DNA of 64,000 nt, from the NCBI RefSeq assembly GCF_004664715.2, contig NC_051075.1:88344709-88408708 (forward strand), written 5' to 3'. The notes below the pieces were generated by a model that did no database searches, was not told the DNA's origin, and saw only the letters and a list, made by a program, of their open reading frames with translations. Shown piece by piece: positions 37,132 through 48,585 of this stretch (positions within the stretch are counted from its first letter, which is position 1; the number at the start of each line of letters is the position of its first letter). The position numbers and the translations under genes are program-made. This DNA is from Peromyscus leucopus (Eukaryota; Chordata; Mammalia; Rodentia; Cricetidae).

Positions 37132-39832
37132 TAAGAAATGGTGACTATCCAGACTTTCACTATTTGTGGATGATATGATAGTACACATAAATGACCCCAA
37201 AAATTCTACCAGGGAACTCCTACAATTGATAAACACCTTCAGTAATGTGCCGGGATACAAAATTAACTCAAAAAAATCAGCAGCCCTCCTATATACAAAT
37301 GATAAGTAGGCCAAGAAAGAAATCAGAGAAATATCACCCTTTATAATAGCCACAAATAATATAAAATACCTTGGTAACTCTAACCAAACAAGTGAAAGAC
37401 CTGTATGACAAGAACTTTAAGTCCTTGAAGAAAGACGAAGATATCAGAAAATGAAAAGATATCCCATGCTCATGGATAGGTAGAATCAGTGAAATAAAAA
37501 TGGCAATCTTACCAAAAGCAATCTACAGATTCAATGCAATCCCCATCAAAATCCAAAGATTCAATTCAATCTCCATCAAAATCCCAACACAATTCTTCAC
37601 AGACCTAAAAGAACAATACTCAACATCATATGGAAAAAAAAAAAAACAGAATAGCTAAAACAACCTTTACAATAAAGCAACTTCTGGAAGCATCACCATT
37701 CCTAACTTCAAACTCTACTATAGAGCTATAGTAATGAAAACAGCTTGGTATTGGCATAAAAACCGACGTGGACCAATGGAATTAAATTGAAGACCCTGAC
37801 ATTAACCCACATACCTATGAACACCTGATTTTTGACAAAGAAGTCAAAACTACACAATGGAAAAAAGAAAGCATCTTCAACAAATGGTGCTGGCATAACT
37901 GGATGTCAACATGTAGAAGATTGCAAATAGATCCATATCTATTGCCATGCACAAAACTCAAGTCCAAGTAGATCAAAGACCTAAACATAAATCCAGCTAC
38001 ACTGAACCTGATAGAAGAGAAAGTAAGAAGTAACCTAGAACACATTGGCACAGGAGACCACTTCCTAAATATAACACCAGTAGCACAGACACTGAAAGCA
38101 GCAATTAATAAATGGGACCTATTGAAACTGAAAAATTTGCAGACAAATGGATGGAACTAAGGCAAAGGATACAGTAAATAAGACAAAAGAACAGCCTACA
38201 GAATGGGAAAAATATCTTCACTAACCCCACATCTGACAGAGGGCTGATCTCCAAAATATGTAAAGAATTCAAGAAACTAGACATCAAATGCCAAACAATC
38301 CAATTATGGGCTACAGAGCTAAACAGAGAATTCTCAACAGAAGAATCCCAAATGGCCCAAAGACATTTAAGGAATTGCTCAACATTCTTAGTCATCAGGG
38401 AAATGCAAATCAAAATGACTCTAAGACAGTATCTTACACCTCTCAGAATGGCTAAGATCAAAAACACTGATGACAGCTTATGTTGGAGAGGATGTGGAGC
38501 AAGGGGAACATTTCTCCACTGTTGGTGGTAGTGCAAATTTATACAGCCACACTGGATCAGTATGATGACTTCTCAGAAAATTGGAAATTAATCTACCTCA
38601 GGACCCAATGATACCACTCTTGGGCATACACCCAAGGGATGCTCAATCATACAAGGACACTTACTCAACTATGCTCATAGCAGCATTATTCATAATAGCC
38701 AGAACCTGGGAACAACCTAGATGCCCCTCAACTAAAGAATGGATAAAGAAAATGTTGTACATATACACAATGTAGTACTACTCAACTGCAAAGAGCAATG
38801 ACATCATGAAATTTGCAGACAAATGGATGGAACTAGAAAATATCATCCTGAATGAGGTAACCCAGACTAAGAAAGACAAACATGGTATGTACTCACTCAT
38901 AAGTGGATACTAGAGGTAAAGTGAAAGATAACCAGACTACAACCCACAGCTCCAGAGAAACTAGGAGATAAGGAGGACCCTAAGAGAGACACATGGATCA
39001 CCTTGGGAAAGGGAAATAGATAAGATCTCTGTGAGTAAACTGGGAACAAGGCTAGGGGTCAATAGAGGACAGGGGATGGGGGATGAGAACATGTGGGAAT
39101 AAAATATTTGAGCTGGGGGAAGGGTCGGAACAATGAAAGAGATATCTTGATAGAGGGAGACATCATGGAGTTAGGGAGAAACCTGGTGCTAGGGAAATTC
39201 CCAGGAATTCACAAGGACGACCCCAGATTAGACTACTAGCAATAGTGGAGAGGGTGCCTGACCTGAACTTGCCCTGTAATCAGATTGGTGAATACCCTGT
39301 CATCATAGAGCCTTCATCCAGTATTGATGGAAGCAGATGCAGAGATCCACAGCCAAGCACCAGAGCAAGCTCCAGCAGTCCAGTCAAAAAGAGAGAAGAG
39401 GGATTATATGAACAAGAGGGGTCAAGATCATGATGGGGAAATCTACAGAGACAACTGAACCAACTCATAGGAACTCATGAACTTTAGACCAACAGCATGA
39501 GTCTGGACTAGACCCTCTGCATATGGGAGACAGTTGTATAGCTTGGTCTGTTTGAGGGGCCCCTGTTAGTGGGATCCAGATCTATCCCTAGGGCATGAGC
39601 TGGCTTTCTGGAGCCCATTACCTATGGTGGGACGCCTTGCTCAGCCTTGATGCAGGGGTGAGGAGCTTGGACCTGCCTCAACTAAATGTACCAGGTTTTG
39701 CTGTCCCCCCACAGAAGCCTTTACCCTCTTGGAGGAGGGGGTAGAGGGCAGGGGGGGAGTGGGAGGAGGGATGAAAGAGGGATCTGTGGTTGGTATGTAA
39801 AATTAATAAAAAAAATCTTAAATAAAATAAAA
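37132..39832 (+). mobile_element. L1, 5'-truncated: ORF2 3' half and 3' UTR, dead
   Basis: It starts inside the reverse-transcriptase region of ORF2 (TGGATGATATGATAGTACAC encodes the D-D-M motif area) and runs through the ORF2 C terminus (about 38.95 kb) and the 3' UTR (GGCTTTCTGGAGCCCATTAC; TTGCTCAGCCTTGATGCAG) to AATTAATAAAAAAAATC. Many stops and shifts; only a 62-64-residue piece stays open (38581-38775). A 30-bp tandem duplication lies at 37528-37587, and a 27-bp block at 38133-38159 is repeated exactly at 38809-38835. Confidence 0.95.
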
Positions 39833-40039
39833 ATAACTATCATAATGAAACCTATTAGTTTAATATAATACATGGTTGGAAATAGTCACTTTAAAATATG
39901 TAAAAAAAAAATAAATTAAAATTATATTTTTCCATGTAGGTAAATTTGTGCTACAAATTATAAAACATTAGTTATTCAAAGTTTTATGTATAAACATATA
40001 TTTAAAATAGCAATAAATAGAAAAGTGAGTAAATATAGT

Positions 40040-40440
40040 AGCAGATATTCACAGGTAAATTCATGGATCTGGAAACAATCACTCCAAGGGAGGTAACCTG
40101 GACCCAGAAGAAAAATGTCACACATGTTTTCTCACTTATGGGTGTTAGTTTTAGAATCTTCAGATACATGTGTTCTAGTTGTAATATCCAGAGAGATCAT
40201 GAAGTTGGTAAGAAACCAAGGCAAGGGGGCTGTCAACAAAATAAGTAACAAGAAGTGCTGGCGTGGATGTTACGAAAGAACACTTACTCACTTTTGGTGG
40301 AAGTGTAAACTTGTATCAGAGAAGCGTCTTTTGGCCAGAGGTGGTGGATGGCGATGGGAAACAGTGTTCCTGGACACGGGGCAGTTCTCCATATGAACTC
40401 ATGGTAGTGGTGACAGCATGCACAGAACCTGTGAAATCTC
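40040..40440 (+). mobile_element. Old L1 (Lx-type) ORF2-end fragments
   Basis: AAATTCATGGATCTGGAAAC, AATCACTCCAAGGGAGGTAA, CTCACTTATGGGTGTTAG and GTGCTGGCGTGGATGTTACG are L1 ORF2-end blocks, rearranged and diverged. Confidence 0.65.
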
Positions 40441-40544
40441 AAGACAGAAAAGCAATCCCAGCCTAGAGGAAGAAGGTGGCCACAAGATCCTACCCTAGCT
40501 AAGGAGCTTTTGGCAATTAATAGTTGACAGAAGATGGACCATTA

Positions 40545-40770
40545 AGTTTTTTCTTTCTTCATTTACTTAATTAAAGTATAATTATATCCCCCACACCTCT
40601 CCTCTGTCCAATCCCTTCAATGTCCTCCTCACTACCTCTCAAATTCATGGCCTCTTTTTCTTTCATTATTACTTACCATACACACATGAGAATAAATATA
40701 TAGATGAAACTTGCTGGGCTCACTTAGTGCTGCTTGTGTGTCTATGGTTTTAGGGCTGACTGCTTAGGAT
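40545..40770 (-). mobile_element. L1 3' UTR fragment
   Basis: TAAAGTATAATTATATCCCC, CAAATTCATGGCCTCTTTTT and GTGCTGCTTGTGTGTCTATG are the reverse of an Lx-type 3' UTR. Confidence 0.72.
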
Positions 40771-40771
40771 A

Positions 40772-41124
40772 TCCCTTAGTTACTGTTCTATTGCTGTGAC
40801 GACCATGACCGAGGCAGCTTATGACGGGGAACATTAAATTGGGGGCTTGCTCACAGTTTCAAAGGTGAGTCCATGATTGTCATGGCAGGAAGGGTGGTGG
40901 CAGGCAGGCATGAAGCTGGCGCGGTACCTGAAAGCTTACCTCTTATCCAGGAGACAAAGACTGCTTCTGGCGAGGGCTTTTGAAGTCTCAGAGTCCACCC
41001 CTGGCGACACATCTCCTTCAACAAGGCCATGCCTCCTAATCCTTCCTAAAAAGTCCATCAACTGGGGACAAAACATTGAAACAGATGCGCCTATGGGGAC
41101 CGTTCTCATTCAAACCACCACGAA
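40772..41124 (-). mobile_element. ORR1-type LTR
   Basis: TTAGTTACTGTTCTATTGCT, CTCACAGTTTCAAAGGTGAG, AACAAGGCCATGCCTCCTAA and TTCTCATTCAAACCACCACG give full reverse ORR1 order. Confidence 0.9.
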
Positions 41125-41204
41125 TGGATAACCAATTAGGGCCCTATCCCTGGAGAAAATTAGTCTCTCTGCGAGGTCTTAATTGCCTGTAGCTCTTTAT
41201 CCAC

Positions 41205-41640
41205 AGATGAGACCTAATGAGATTTTCCACATCGATGTTGGTGAAAGGATCAGGGTTGACTCAGGACCCCCAAGTTCTCAGCACAAAGGATATTTATTTG
41301 CTTCAGAGCAACAGAGGACAGGGAATAAGAGACAAACATAAGAGATGGAGGATGAGGGAGCAGGGAACAAGGAAAAGGAGGCAGGGGTATTTGTCCCAGT
41401 GGGGGAGGGGAGTGAGAGAAAGGACTGTCTCTGGATAGAGAGGAGACAGGTCCATAGGCACATGGCTGTTTATAGAGGTAAAAGGGGAAACCTGTACTGA
41501 TGAGGTATTTAATTTTAATCAAGCTTGTGGACTCCCCTAACCAACAACTCAAAAAGGTTTCTCAAGCCCATTCCTAGGGGATTTGTTAGATAGTTCATGG
41601 ATCTTTGGGGAGGAATTATCACACCATGTGGCATAACTTT
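41205..41640 (-). mobile_element. Possible LTR
   Basis: AAGGATATTTATTTGCTTCA (a reverse polyadenylation signal) beside a purine-rich stretch resembles an LTR on the minus strand. The ends are unresolved. Confidence 0.25.
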
Positions 41641-41641
41641 A

Positions 41642-41642
<1 letters not shown>

Positions 41643-41691
<49 letters not shown>
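41643..41691. repeat. (TG)n microsatellite
   Basis: About 24 uninterrupted TG units. Confidence 0.98.
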
Positions 41692-41694
<3 letters not shown>

Positions 41695-41751
41695 TTTAAA
41701 TAAATATTAATTGTTCCCTGTGGCTATTTCAAATCTCCTTAGTGTTACTTC

Positions 41752-42090
41752 TTGTGGACCGGTGCATGTGAGGCTTTGGCGGGTTTGAGCCCAGGAGACA
41801 CGCCATGTGGTGGAAGCCAAGGGGCACAGTGCATGGAAAGTTATTCACACCATGCAGGCATGGCATCCACATGGGAAGTTTTATTAAAGGAGAAAGGGAG
41901 AGGAAATAGAGAGAAAGAGGAAGGGAGAGAGAAAAAAAGAGAGAAAGAGAGAGAAGGAGAGAAAGGACAGCAGAGGTTGTGCAGACTCATGAAGAGAGAG
42001 GGGGAGCAGAAGAAGGAAGGGGAGGGTTTTTTTCCTCTTAAAGGGGGCTTTATGTAAGATGACGTCAGAACACTGGGCAGGTCCTAACAT
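41752..42090 (-). mobile_element. Probable LTR, purine-rich on plus strand
   Basis: In plus view it runs TGTGGACCGG.. to ..GTCCTAACA. AAGTTTTATTAAAGG is a reverse polyadenylation region, and AAGATGACGTCAGAAC supplies a perfect CRE (TGACGTCA). A GAGA-rich tract fills the middle. No convincing target duplication. Confidence 0.45.
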
Positions 42091-42183
42091 TATTTATCCC
42101 TCTCCCTCCTCTCCCTTATTGTCCTCTTTACCCAGTTAAAGAAATGCCTTCATTTCCCCCTGAATACTACCTGTGCCCTGCAG

Positions 42184-44015
42184 TGGCAGTTTAGATGAGA
42201 ATGGCCTCCATAAGCTCATCATAATGCTTGGTCCCCAGTTGGTGGAACTGTTTGGGAAGGATTAAGAGGTGTAGCCTTGTTAGAGGAGGTGTGTCACTGG
42301 GAGGCAGACTTTGATATTTCAAGACTCTTGCCAGTCCATGTGCTGTCTGTGTCCTGTGTGTCAATCAAGATATGAGCTCTAGCTGCTCCTGCTACCGTGA
42401 CTTTTTCTGCCATCATGAACAATCACCCTCTGGAATCCTAAGCCCAGTTACACACTTATTCTATAAGTTGCCTAGATGATGGTGTTTTATCAGACAAATA
42501 GAAAGTCACTAATATAGAAGTTGGTACCAGAAAGTAAGCTATTGCTGTGTCTTGTATGACAGACTTTTCCTGAGGAAATACAACACACACACACACCACC
42601 ACCACCACCACCACCACCACACCACCACCACCACCACCACCACAACCACCACACCACATGCAGGTAGGGACCAAAGTCATCAAAGTCCACATGTCGAACC
42701 AGTGAGTTTCACTGTGGTTGCCTACAGGAGCAGAATGACTCAAAGACAGTGGCATCACCAAACCCCACCCCAGCACAGGTAACAGCTCACAAAGCTGGGA
42801 ACCTGGACCACACTGAAGAGCCTGCAGGCAGCCTAACAGGTTGAAGAGTGTCCTTTCCAGGTGGCTCAGTTGGTCTAAACCTCTTCCAGGCAGCTCCACT
42901 GGTCTTGGTTTCTTCCGGTTTTGTCTCAGAGTCTTCCTTGCAGCTTGGCTTGTCTGAGAGTGGCTTTTGGCAATCTTTATTGCTTACTTTTACGAGTCAG
43001 GGGCCTAGTGAATCTGGTCAGATTCAAGGACTACCTAGAGCTATTTTGACTTATTTACTTTCTATCCTTAGGAGCTTCCCTGCAGGATAGAACAAATGTG
43101 GAAGGCTTCTGAATGTTGAATGAGAATTGGTTGAAGGCTGTAAACAGAGCTTACTGGGCCACCCTCATTGGAGCCTGGAAGACAGTGCTGACACCTCCTG
43201 GAGCTGTGGAGACTGAGCTCAAGAATGGAATTAAGGGAGGAGTGCTCTAAGTCAAGACCCAACCCAGCTGTACTTCAACTTGTGAAAGGAAAAGGCCTGA
43301 GGGATTTCCTGCTCCTACAAAGCAGCAAGCCAAAGCTGCTGAAAATTTGACTTGGGGTCACAGGGTTGACCCCAGGCTGGTAGTGTCTTACACTAATGCT
43401 AGCATTAGAGTCATGAAGAATACACTAGCAACTAGGGTTGTGGAATCTTCCTTCGTAGCTACAGAAAGCAGCTGAGACTAGGCATGGGAATCCCATGCAG
43501 AGGACCTAAGTGACCATTGTATGAAGCTGTGAAACTGAAGCCTGGATTGTCCTGGAGACCCCAAGGTATTGGAGATGCCAGGGCCATGAGACATTTGCCA
43601 AGGAAAACTGCACACCAATAGTGGAACCAGCCTAAGAAAGGGATGCATGTCACAGGCCAAATAATCTCTAAAGGATTTGGGGTTCACCCTGCCAGTTTTT
43701 GGTCTTGCTTTGATCCATGTCTTTCTCACTGTGTCCCAACTGTTCCTGTTTGGAATGTTAATGTATATCCTCTGCCATTTTATGTTGGCAGTGTGTGAAC
43801 TGCTTTTTTATTTCTGGGGGTTACAGTTAAGACGAGATTTCCTTGAGTCTCACAGGTGTGGTAAACTCTGGACTTCTGAACAGTGTTGAGACTGAAAGTC
43901 TGTGGAGACTTCTAAAGTTGAACTAAATGTATTTTTGCATTGTGATATGGCCACAAGCCTATGGCAGTCAGAGAGAGAAATTCAGTAGCTTGAATGAGGA
44001 TGGCCCCATAGGCGC
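42184..44015 (+). mobile_element. ORR1 MaLR element: 5' LTR, PBS, internal region, 3' LTR stub
   Basis: The 5' LTR is at about 42184-42516 (GGCAGTTTAGATGAGAATGG to AATAGAAAGTCACTAATA). TTGGTACCAG at 42521-42530 matches the primer-binding site used by ERVL/MaLR elements (3' end of tRNA-Leu). The internal region has no coding capacity and includes a CA/CCA microsatellite. Near 43984-44013, AGTAGCTTGAATGAGGATGG restarts the LTR but breaks off after about 30 bp. Confidence 0.85.
42583..42656. repeat. (CA)n(CCA)n microsatellite
   Basis: CA units pass into about 20 CCA units. It explains the poly-His, poly-Thr and poly-Gly frames here. Confidence 0.98.
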
Positions 44016-44455
44016 CATTTTATCTGGCATTCTGTCTTCTGTGTAATCCATTCTACTTGTAAGGCTTCCCCCTGATTTTTTAATTGCTTTATTGAGTTTT
44101 TCAGTTCCAGCTTTATTTCTCTCTCTTGAATTCAGTTTTCAAATCCCCGATTGTCTTCTCCATTTCATTTAGTCTTATGTTTGTGTTTTTTTGGGCATCA
44201 CTTGGGTGTTTGTGTTTGTTTTCTTCAAATCCATTCTTTTTAAGCTCACTGAACGGTCTGTGCCTCCTTACACCCCTCCAGTTCTTTGATGAAGTTTATT
44301 ATTGTTTTTAAGTTCTGCATCCTGGGGTAATCTAGATAATCCTCACAAAGAACAATTCCACAAGACTGGTGGCTTTTTTTTTTTTTTTGGTGGACAGAGG
44401 CGGGACAGATGTACTGTCCTGAAATTTCATATTGCTTTTGTGATTAACACTAGGC
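44016..44455. other. Intergenic, nothing recognised
   Basis: T-rich sequence including a T tract at about 44374-44388. No supported gene. Confidence 0.45.
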
Positions 44456-44640
44456 ATGTGAGCTGGACATGATGTCTCATGCCTTTGATATCAGCATTTA
44501 GGAAGCAGGGGCAGGTGGATCTGGTCTACAAAGTGAGTTCCAGGACAGCTGGGCTACACAGAGGAACCTTGTCTTGAAAAAACAAAAACAAAACAAAAAA
44601 CCACAAACAAAACAAAGCCAAATTTAAAAAAAAAAAAAAA
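44456..44640 (+). mobile_element. B1 SINE, diverged
   Basis: GAGCTGGACATGATGTCTCA head, GGGGCAGGTGGATCTGGTCT, CAGCTGGGCTACACAGAGGA and a CAAAA tail. ACTAGGCATG and ACTAGGCACATG flank it. Confidence 0.9.
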
Positions 44641-44890
44641 AGACTAGGCACATGAAACTACTTTGTTGCTTTTATGTCTGATTTGGACACAGCAGGCTGT
44701 GTTAGAGCCCAAGATGCGCCACCCAGACCAAATCTGTAGGTTGGGAAAGGTACTTTCCTGGGGGTCTGGGGCCTGGTTGTGGGGACCAGATTAAATCTGG
44801 TGACTAAAGAGCATGCAGGCAGGGAAGGGTCAGACCAAGTGAAGAGGCTTGGCCTAGGCAAAGAACGTGCAGGCTTGCTCTGGGTCTAAA

Positions 44891-45000
44891 GGATGGATCT
44901 GATGACCTCTTATGGCCACCTTGGGTACTGCATACATGTGGTACCTGCTGTACATGTAGCCCAAACACCAATACATATAAAAATAAATCAATCTTAAAAA
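44891..45000 (+). mobile_element. B2/B3 SINE 3' fragment
   Basis: ATCTGATGACCTCTTATGGC, GGTACCTGCTGTACATGTAG and an AAATAAATCAATC tail. Confidence 0.6.
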
Positions 45001-45035
45001 TTAGAAAAAGGCAAAAAATTAAATTTATTATATGA

Positions 45036-45212
45036 GAAGGGTGTGTGTGTTGTGTTGTGTTGTGTTGTTGTGTGCATTCATAGGATATCAGAGAACATCT
45101 TGGATGAATCAGTTCTCTCCTTCCATCATGTAGGTGCTGGGGATTAAACTCAGCCCAAGCTTGGCAGCCAGTGCCTTTGGGTGATGGCCATCCATCTTCA
45201 GCCCTGGAGCTA
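45036..45212 (-). mobile_element. B3/B4-type SINE
   Basis: GTGTGTG/TTGTG tract, GGATATCAGAGAACATCTTG, CAGTTCTCTCCTTCCATCAT, GTGCTGGGGATTAAACTCAG and GATGGCCATCCATCTTCAGC are the reverse of a B3/B4 SINE. Confidence 0.8.
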
Positions 45213-46534
45213 GTGTCTCATGGAGAGTGGAGCAAGGATATGGTCTAAGGCAGTCAGTCCATTATCTGAACGTTACTTTAAGTCACACTGAAAACCCCAC
45301 AGCTGACCTCATCTTCACGTCTGCTGTTTTGTGTTTGCAGGTAACAATAGCTATTTAATACTGTCAGGCAATGTACCCAAACACAAATTTCTCCCCAAGT
45401 CATACCCTAAGAAGCTCTTAAGAATAATATTCTCCAAAGAGGGAGTTTGGGTGAGATTTAATTCAGAGTGACAAAAATCTGCTAACTTCCTATCAGGCCC
45501 AGAGTTAAACTGCGGCCTTTTTTTTTTTTTTTTTTCTAGAGATTTTTGATGATTTTGGAGGCCAATTGGATAATGATATAAATCAAATGTTAAAATAATC
45601 CTCTAAGGAAGCGTGCTGGGTCTGGGAGGAAAACAGTTTCACTGGTAACCATGGTGAGGTGACATTGTTGCCATTGTTTCTGTAAGATGCTGCCAGGGCT
45701 TTTCTGACTCTCAGGCTGGATTTCACTCAAACACAGCAGATGGCTATGATTACACTTTTATAACCTTTTTGTAAAAATAATAATAATAACTAAACAGAGC
45801 ACAGTAAAATAAACAAGCTTACACCCCAGAGGGTTTTGTTTCACATTTTATTAAAAACTAAAACTGAACAAAGTAACTAAAAATGAATAGAAAATAAGAT
45901 CTCCACATTTCTCAAACTCTGCTCAAATATTAAAGTATTCCACTTTTAAGGAGAATACAAGGTGGGAGGCGGGGATTAGATACCATGGGGATGAAGACCA
46001 GGGAGATGGGGAGGTGGGGTGAGAGGATATGGATTAACCAAAACTAAATGTGTGGAAATACTCCAGTCTGCATAACATGCACTCTAGGGTAGAAAACAAT
46101 GTATTTCTTCTGCACCACTGTGACTCCCACAGAACTGAAACAATGAGCAACCAAAACAAACAAGACACAGGATCACTCCCTCCCGTCAGAATCAAGTATG
46201 TGACCCCACCCCCACCCCGCCCCAGGACAGCTTTCACGGGCTTCAAATTCTGAGGCACCAGTTTAGGTATAATTAAAGTCGACAACAATAAAACTCCATA
46301 ACAACTTCTCATCAAACACTTTCAGTCTTTTTCTTCTTAGTATTGTGTAATTCTCCCTGTTTCGACTTTCATGTTCTCATTCAGTATGGAATCTAGACAA
46401 TAATAGGTAGGAATATGTAAACAAATACACATGTGTATCTAGTGTATCATGAAGAAAAGAAAACAAGAAAGGCTAAATCTAAAGGTATGAGGAAGAACAC
46501 AGGTGATAGATACAAGTTATGAAAAAGGATATAA
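45213..46534. other. Intergenic; possible old L1 3' remnant near 45.96-46.09 kb
   Basis: Mostly unique. GGGAGATGGGGAGGTGGGGT then AACCAAAACTAAATGTGTGG is L1-3'-UTR-like. A GGTAACCATGGTGAGGTGAC block (X-box-like) lies at 45644-45663. Confidence 0.4.
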
Positions 46535-46690
46535 AGCTGGGTGACGGTGGCACACGCCTTTGATCCCAGCACTAGGAAGGCAGAGGCAGGCAGATCTCTG
46601 TGAGTTCGAGGCTAGCCTGGGCTACAGAGCGAGATCCAGGACAGGCACCAAAGCTACACAGAGAAACCCTGTCTCAACACAACTAAATAA
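46535..46690 (+). mobile_element. B1 SINE
   Basis: GCTGGGTGACGGTGGCACAC head, GAGCGAGATCCAGGACAGGC and GAGAAACCCTGTCTCAACAC end. The right half is the cricetid-looking form. Confidence 0.95.
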
Positions 46691-46748
46691 AGGGGGTGGG
46701 GGGAGATAGGAAGCTAATTGTTTTCCTAGTAAGAATTCTCTCATGGAT

Positions 46749-46914
46749 TTTTTTTTTTTTTTTTTTGGTTTTTGGAGACAGGATTTCTCTGTGTAGCTTT
46801 GCGCCTTTCCTGGAGCTCACTTGGTAGCCCAGGCTGGCCTTGAACTCACAGAGATCCGCCTGGCTCTGCCTCCCGAGTGCTGGGATTAAAGGCGTGCACC
46901 ACCACTGCCCAGCA
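46749..46914 (-). mobile_element. B1 SINE
   Basis: T tract, GAGACAGGATTTCTCTGTGT, CTTTCCTGGAGCTCACTTGG, GGATTAAAGGCGTGCACCAC. It is inverted relative to the B1 some 60 bp to its left. Confidence 0.96.
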
Positions 46915-47021
46915 AAAGTGTAAAATTTAACATGAAGCTCCACTGCTTCCATTTTGAAAACCAGTTCTAACTGTGTAAAAGTTCATTAAGTTGTGTAGAA
47001 TTTGGTTCCGGTTAATTTTAG

Positions 47022-47155
47022 TGTGTTGTGTTTTTATTTATAGGGAAGTCTTGCCTGTCCTGAAACTCGCTCTGTAGACCAGGCTGTCCTTGAACTCAGA
47101 GAGATCCACCTGCCTCTGACTCCTGAGTGCTGGCATTAAAGGCGTGCACATGTTC
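47022..47155 (-). mobile_element. B1 SINE, degraded
   Basis: CTGAAACTCGCTCTGTAGAC, CAGGCTGTCCTTGAACTCAG and TGGCATTAAAGGCGTGCAC. Its head runs straight into the minisatellite array. Confidence 0.88.
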
Positions 47156-47165
47156 GCACCCGTGT

Positions 47166-48585
47166 AGTTTGCAAGAACAATCACATGTTGGCATATATAC
47201 ACATCTTCACACATATAAAGTTTCCATGTACTGACATGTATCATCATTATGCACATGTTCCCATGCCTGTAGTTTCCAAGCACTATCATATAGTGAGCTT
47301 CATGTTAGGTGATTATATGCATACAATTTCTGAGCATGTTCACATGCATGCAGCTTTGAGCACAATCAAATGTCAGCATGTTTATACATCTTCACACACA
47401 AGCAGTTTCCACATGAAGTCCTATATCTTTGTGTACATTCATGATTACATGCATGCAGTTCTCAAGAACAGTCACATTTTGGCATGTTGTGAATGTTCAC
47501 ATGCATACAGTTTTGAGTACTGTCACTTGACAACATATATATACATGTTCACCCACATGCAGTTTCTGAGAAGAGTCCAATGGTGGTATGTACATGAAGT
47601 TTCAGAGTGCAATCACATGCATGGAGATTCTGAATGTGGTCATATATCAGGATGCATGCACATATTCATATTAATGCAGTTGTGGAACACAGTCACATGT
47701 TGCTGTGAATACACATGTTGATACACATGCATATACCAAGTGTGGTCACATGTAAGCATTTACCCACATGTTCTCATACATGCAATCTCTGAGCCCTGTT
47801 ATATGTCAGCATGCATGTGTGTTCATACACATGCAATTTCTGAGCACTCTTGTGTGTTAGCATGTAGTCAAGTGTTCACATGCATGCAATCTCCAGTAAC
47901 TCTTATGTCGTTATGTGCATTCATATCCATTGCATGAGGTTTCTGTGTGCTGTCATGTCATCATTCGTGTGCATATTCACACACATAACAATTTTGAGCA
48001 CTGTCATATGTCAGCACTTATGCATGATTTACACACATGCATTTTCCAAGTGTAGTCACATGTCAGTGTTTGTGTGTGTGTGTGTATGTATGTACATTTC
48101 CACATGAATACAATTTTCAAGAATAATCATATTTTGGCATATACATACATTATCACATCCAATTTCCAAGAATGATCATATATTGGCATGCACTCACATA
48201 TTCACACACATGGAATTTCAAAGCATGGTCACATGTGGGCATATTCACACATGTTCAAATACATGCTGTTTCTGAGTATGTTCACCCTCAGTATGTGTGC
48301 ACACATGTACAGGCACATGCAATTTTTTAGGGTGGTCATATGTTGGTATGTACATGTATGGTCACATGCATGAAGACTGGGTGCAGTCACATATTGGTGT
48401 GTACATACATGCAGTTTCCAAGAATGGTCACATGTCAATGTGTGCATGCATTTCTCACGCATGAAACTGTCCATTCCAGTCCTATGTTAGTATGCTTGTG
48501 CATGTTCACATGCTTATAATTTCCAATTGCTCTGACATGTAGGAATGTGAATGTGCATTATGTACACATGTGTTCACCTCCACAT
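47166..48585 (+). repeat. 52-bp minisatellite array, forward arm (~27 degenerate copies)
   Basis: Units of about 50-56 bp begin GTTTC(T/C)(G/A)AG(C/A)A, continue TGGTCACATGT(C/T)(A/G)GCAT, and end ACATGTTCACACACATGCA. I could cut the whole stretch into such units by eye; copies differ by 15-35%, some are half-units, and one has gained a (TG)n. The 178-residue open frame across 47185-47721 is a by-product of the 52-bp period. Confidence 0.9.

Noticed and set aside
38105..38536. 143-residue minus-strand frame
   Set aside because: It is antisense to L1 ORF2, a common by-product of A-rich L1 sequence.
42456..42899. 147-residue Gly/Val-rich minus-strand frame
   Set aside because: It is produced by the CCA microsatellite within the ORR1 internal region.
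47185..47721. 178-residue open frame on the plus strand
   Set aside because: It lies entirely in the 52-bp minisatellite; its His/Cys/Tyr-rich pattern follows the repeat period and no known protein is recognised.
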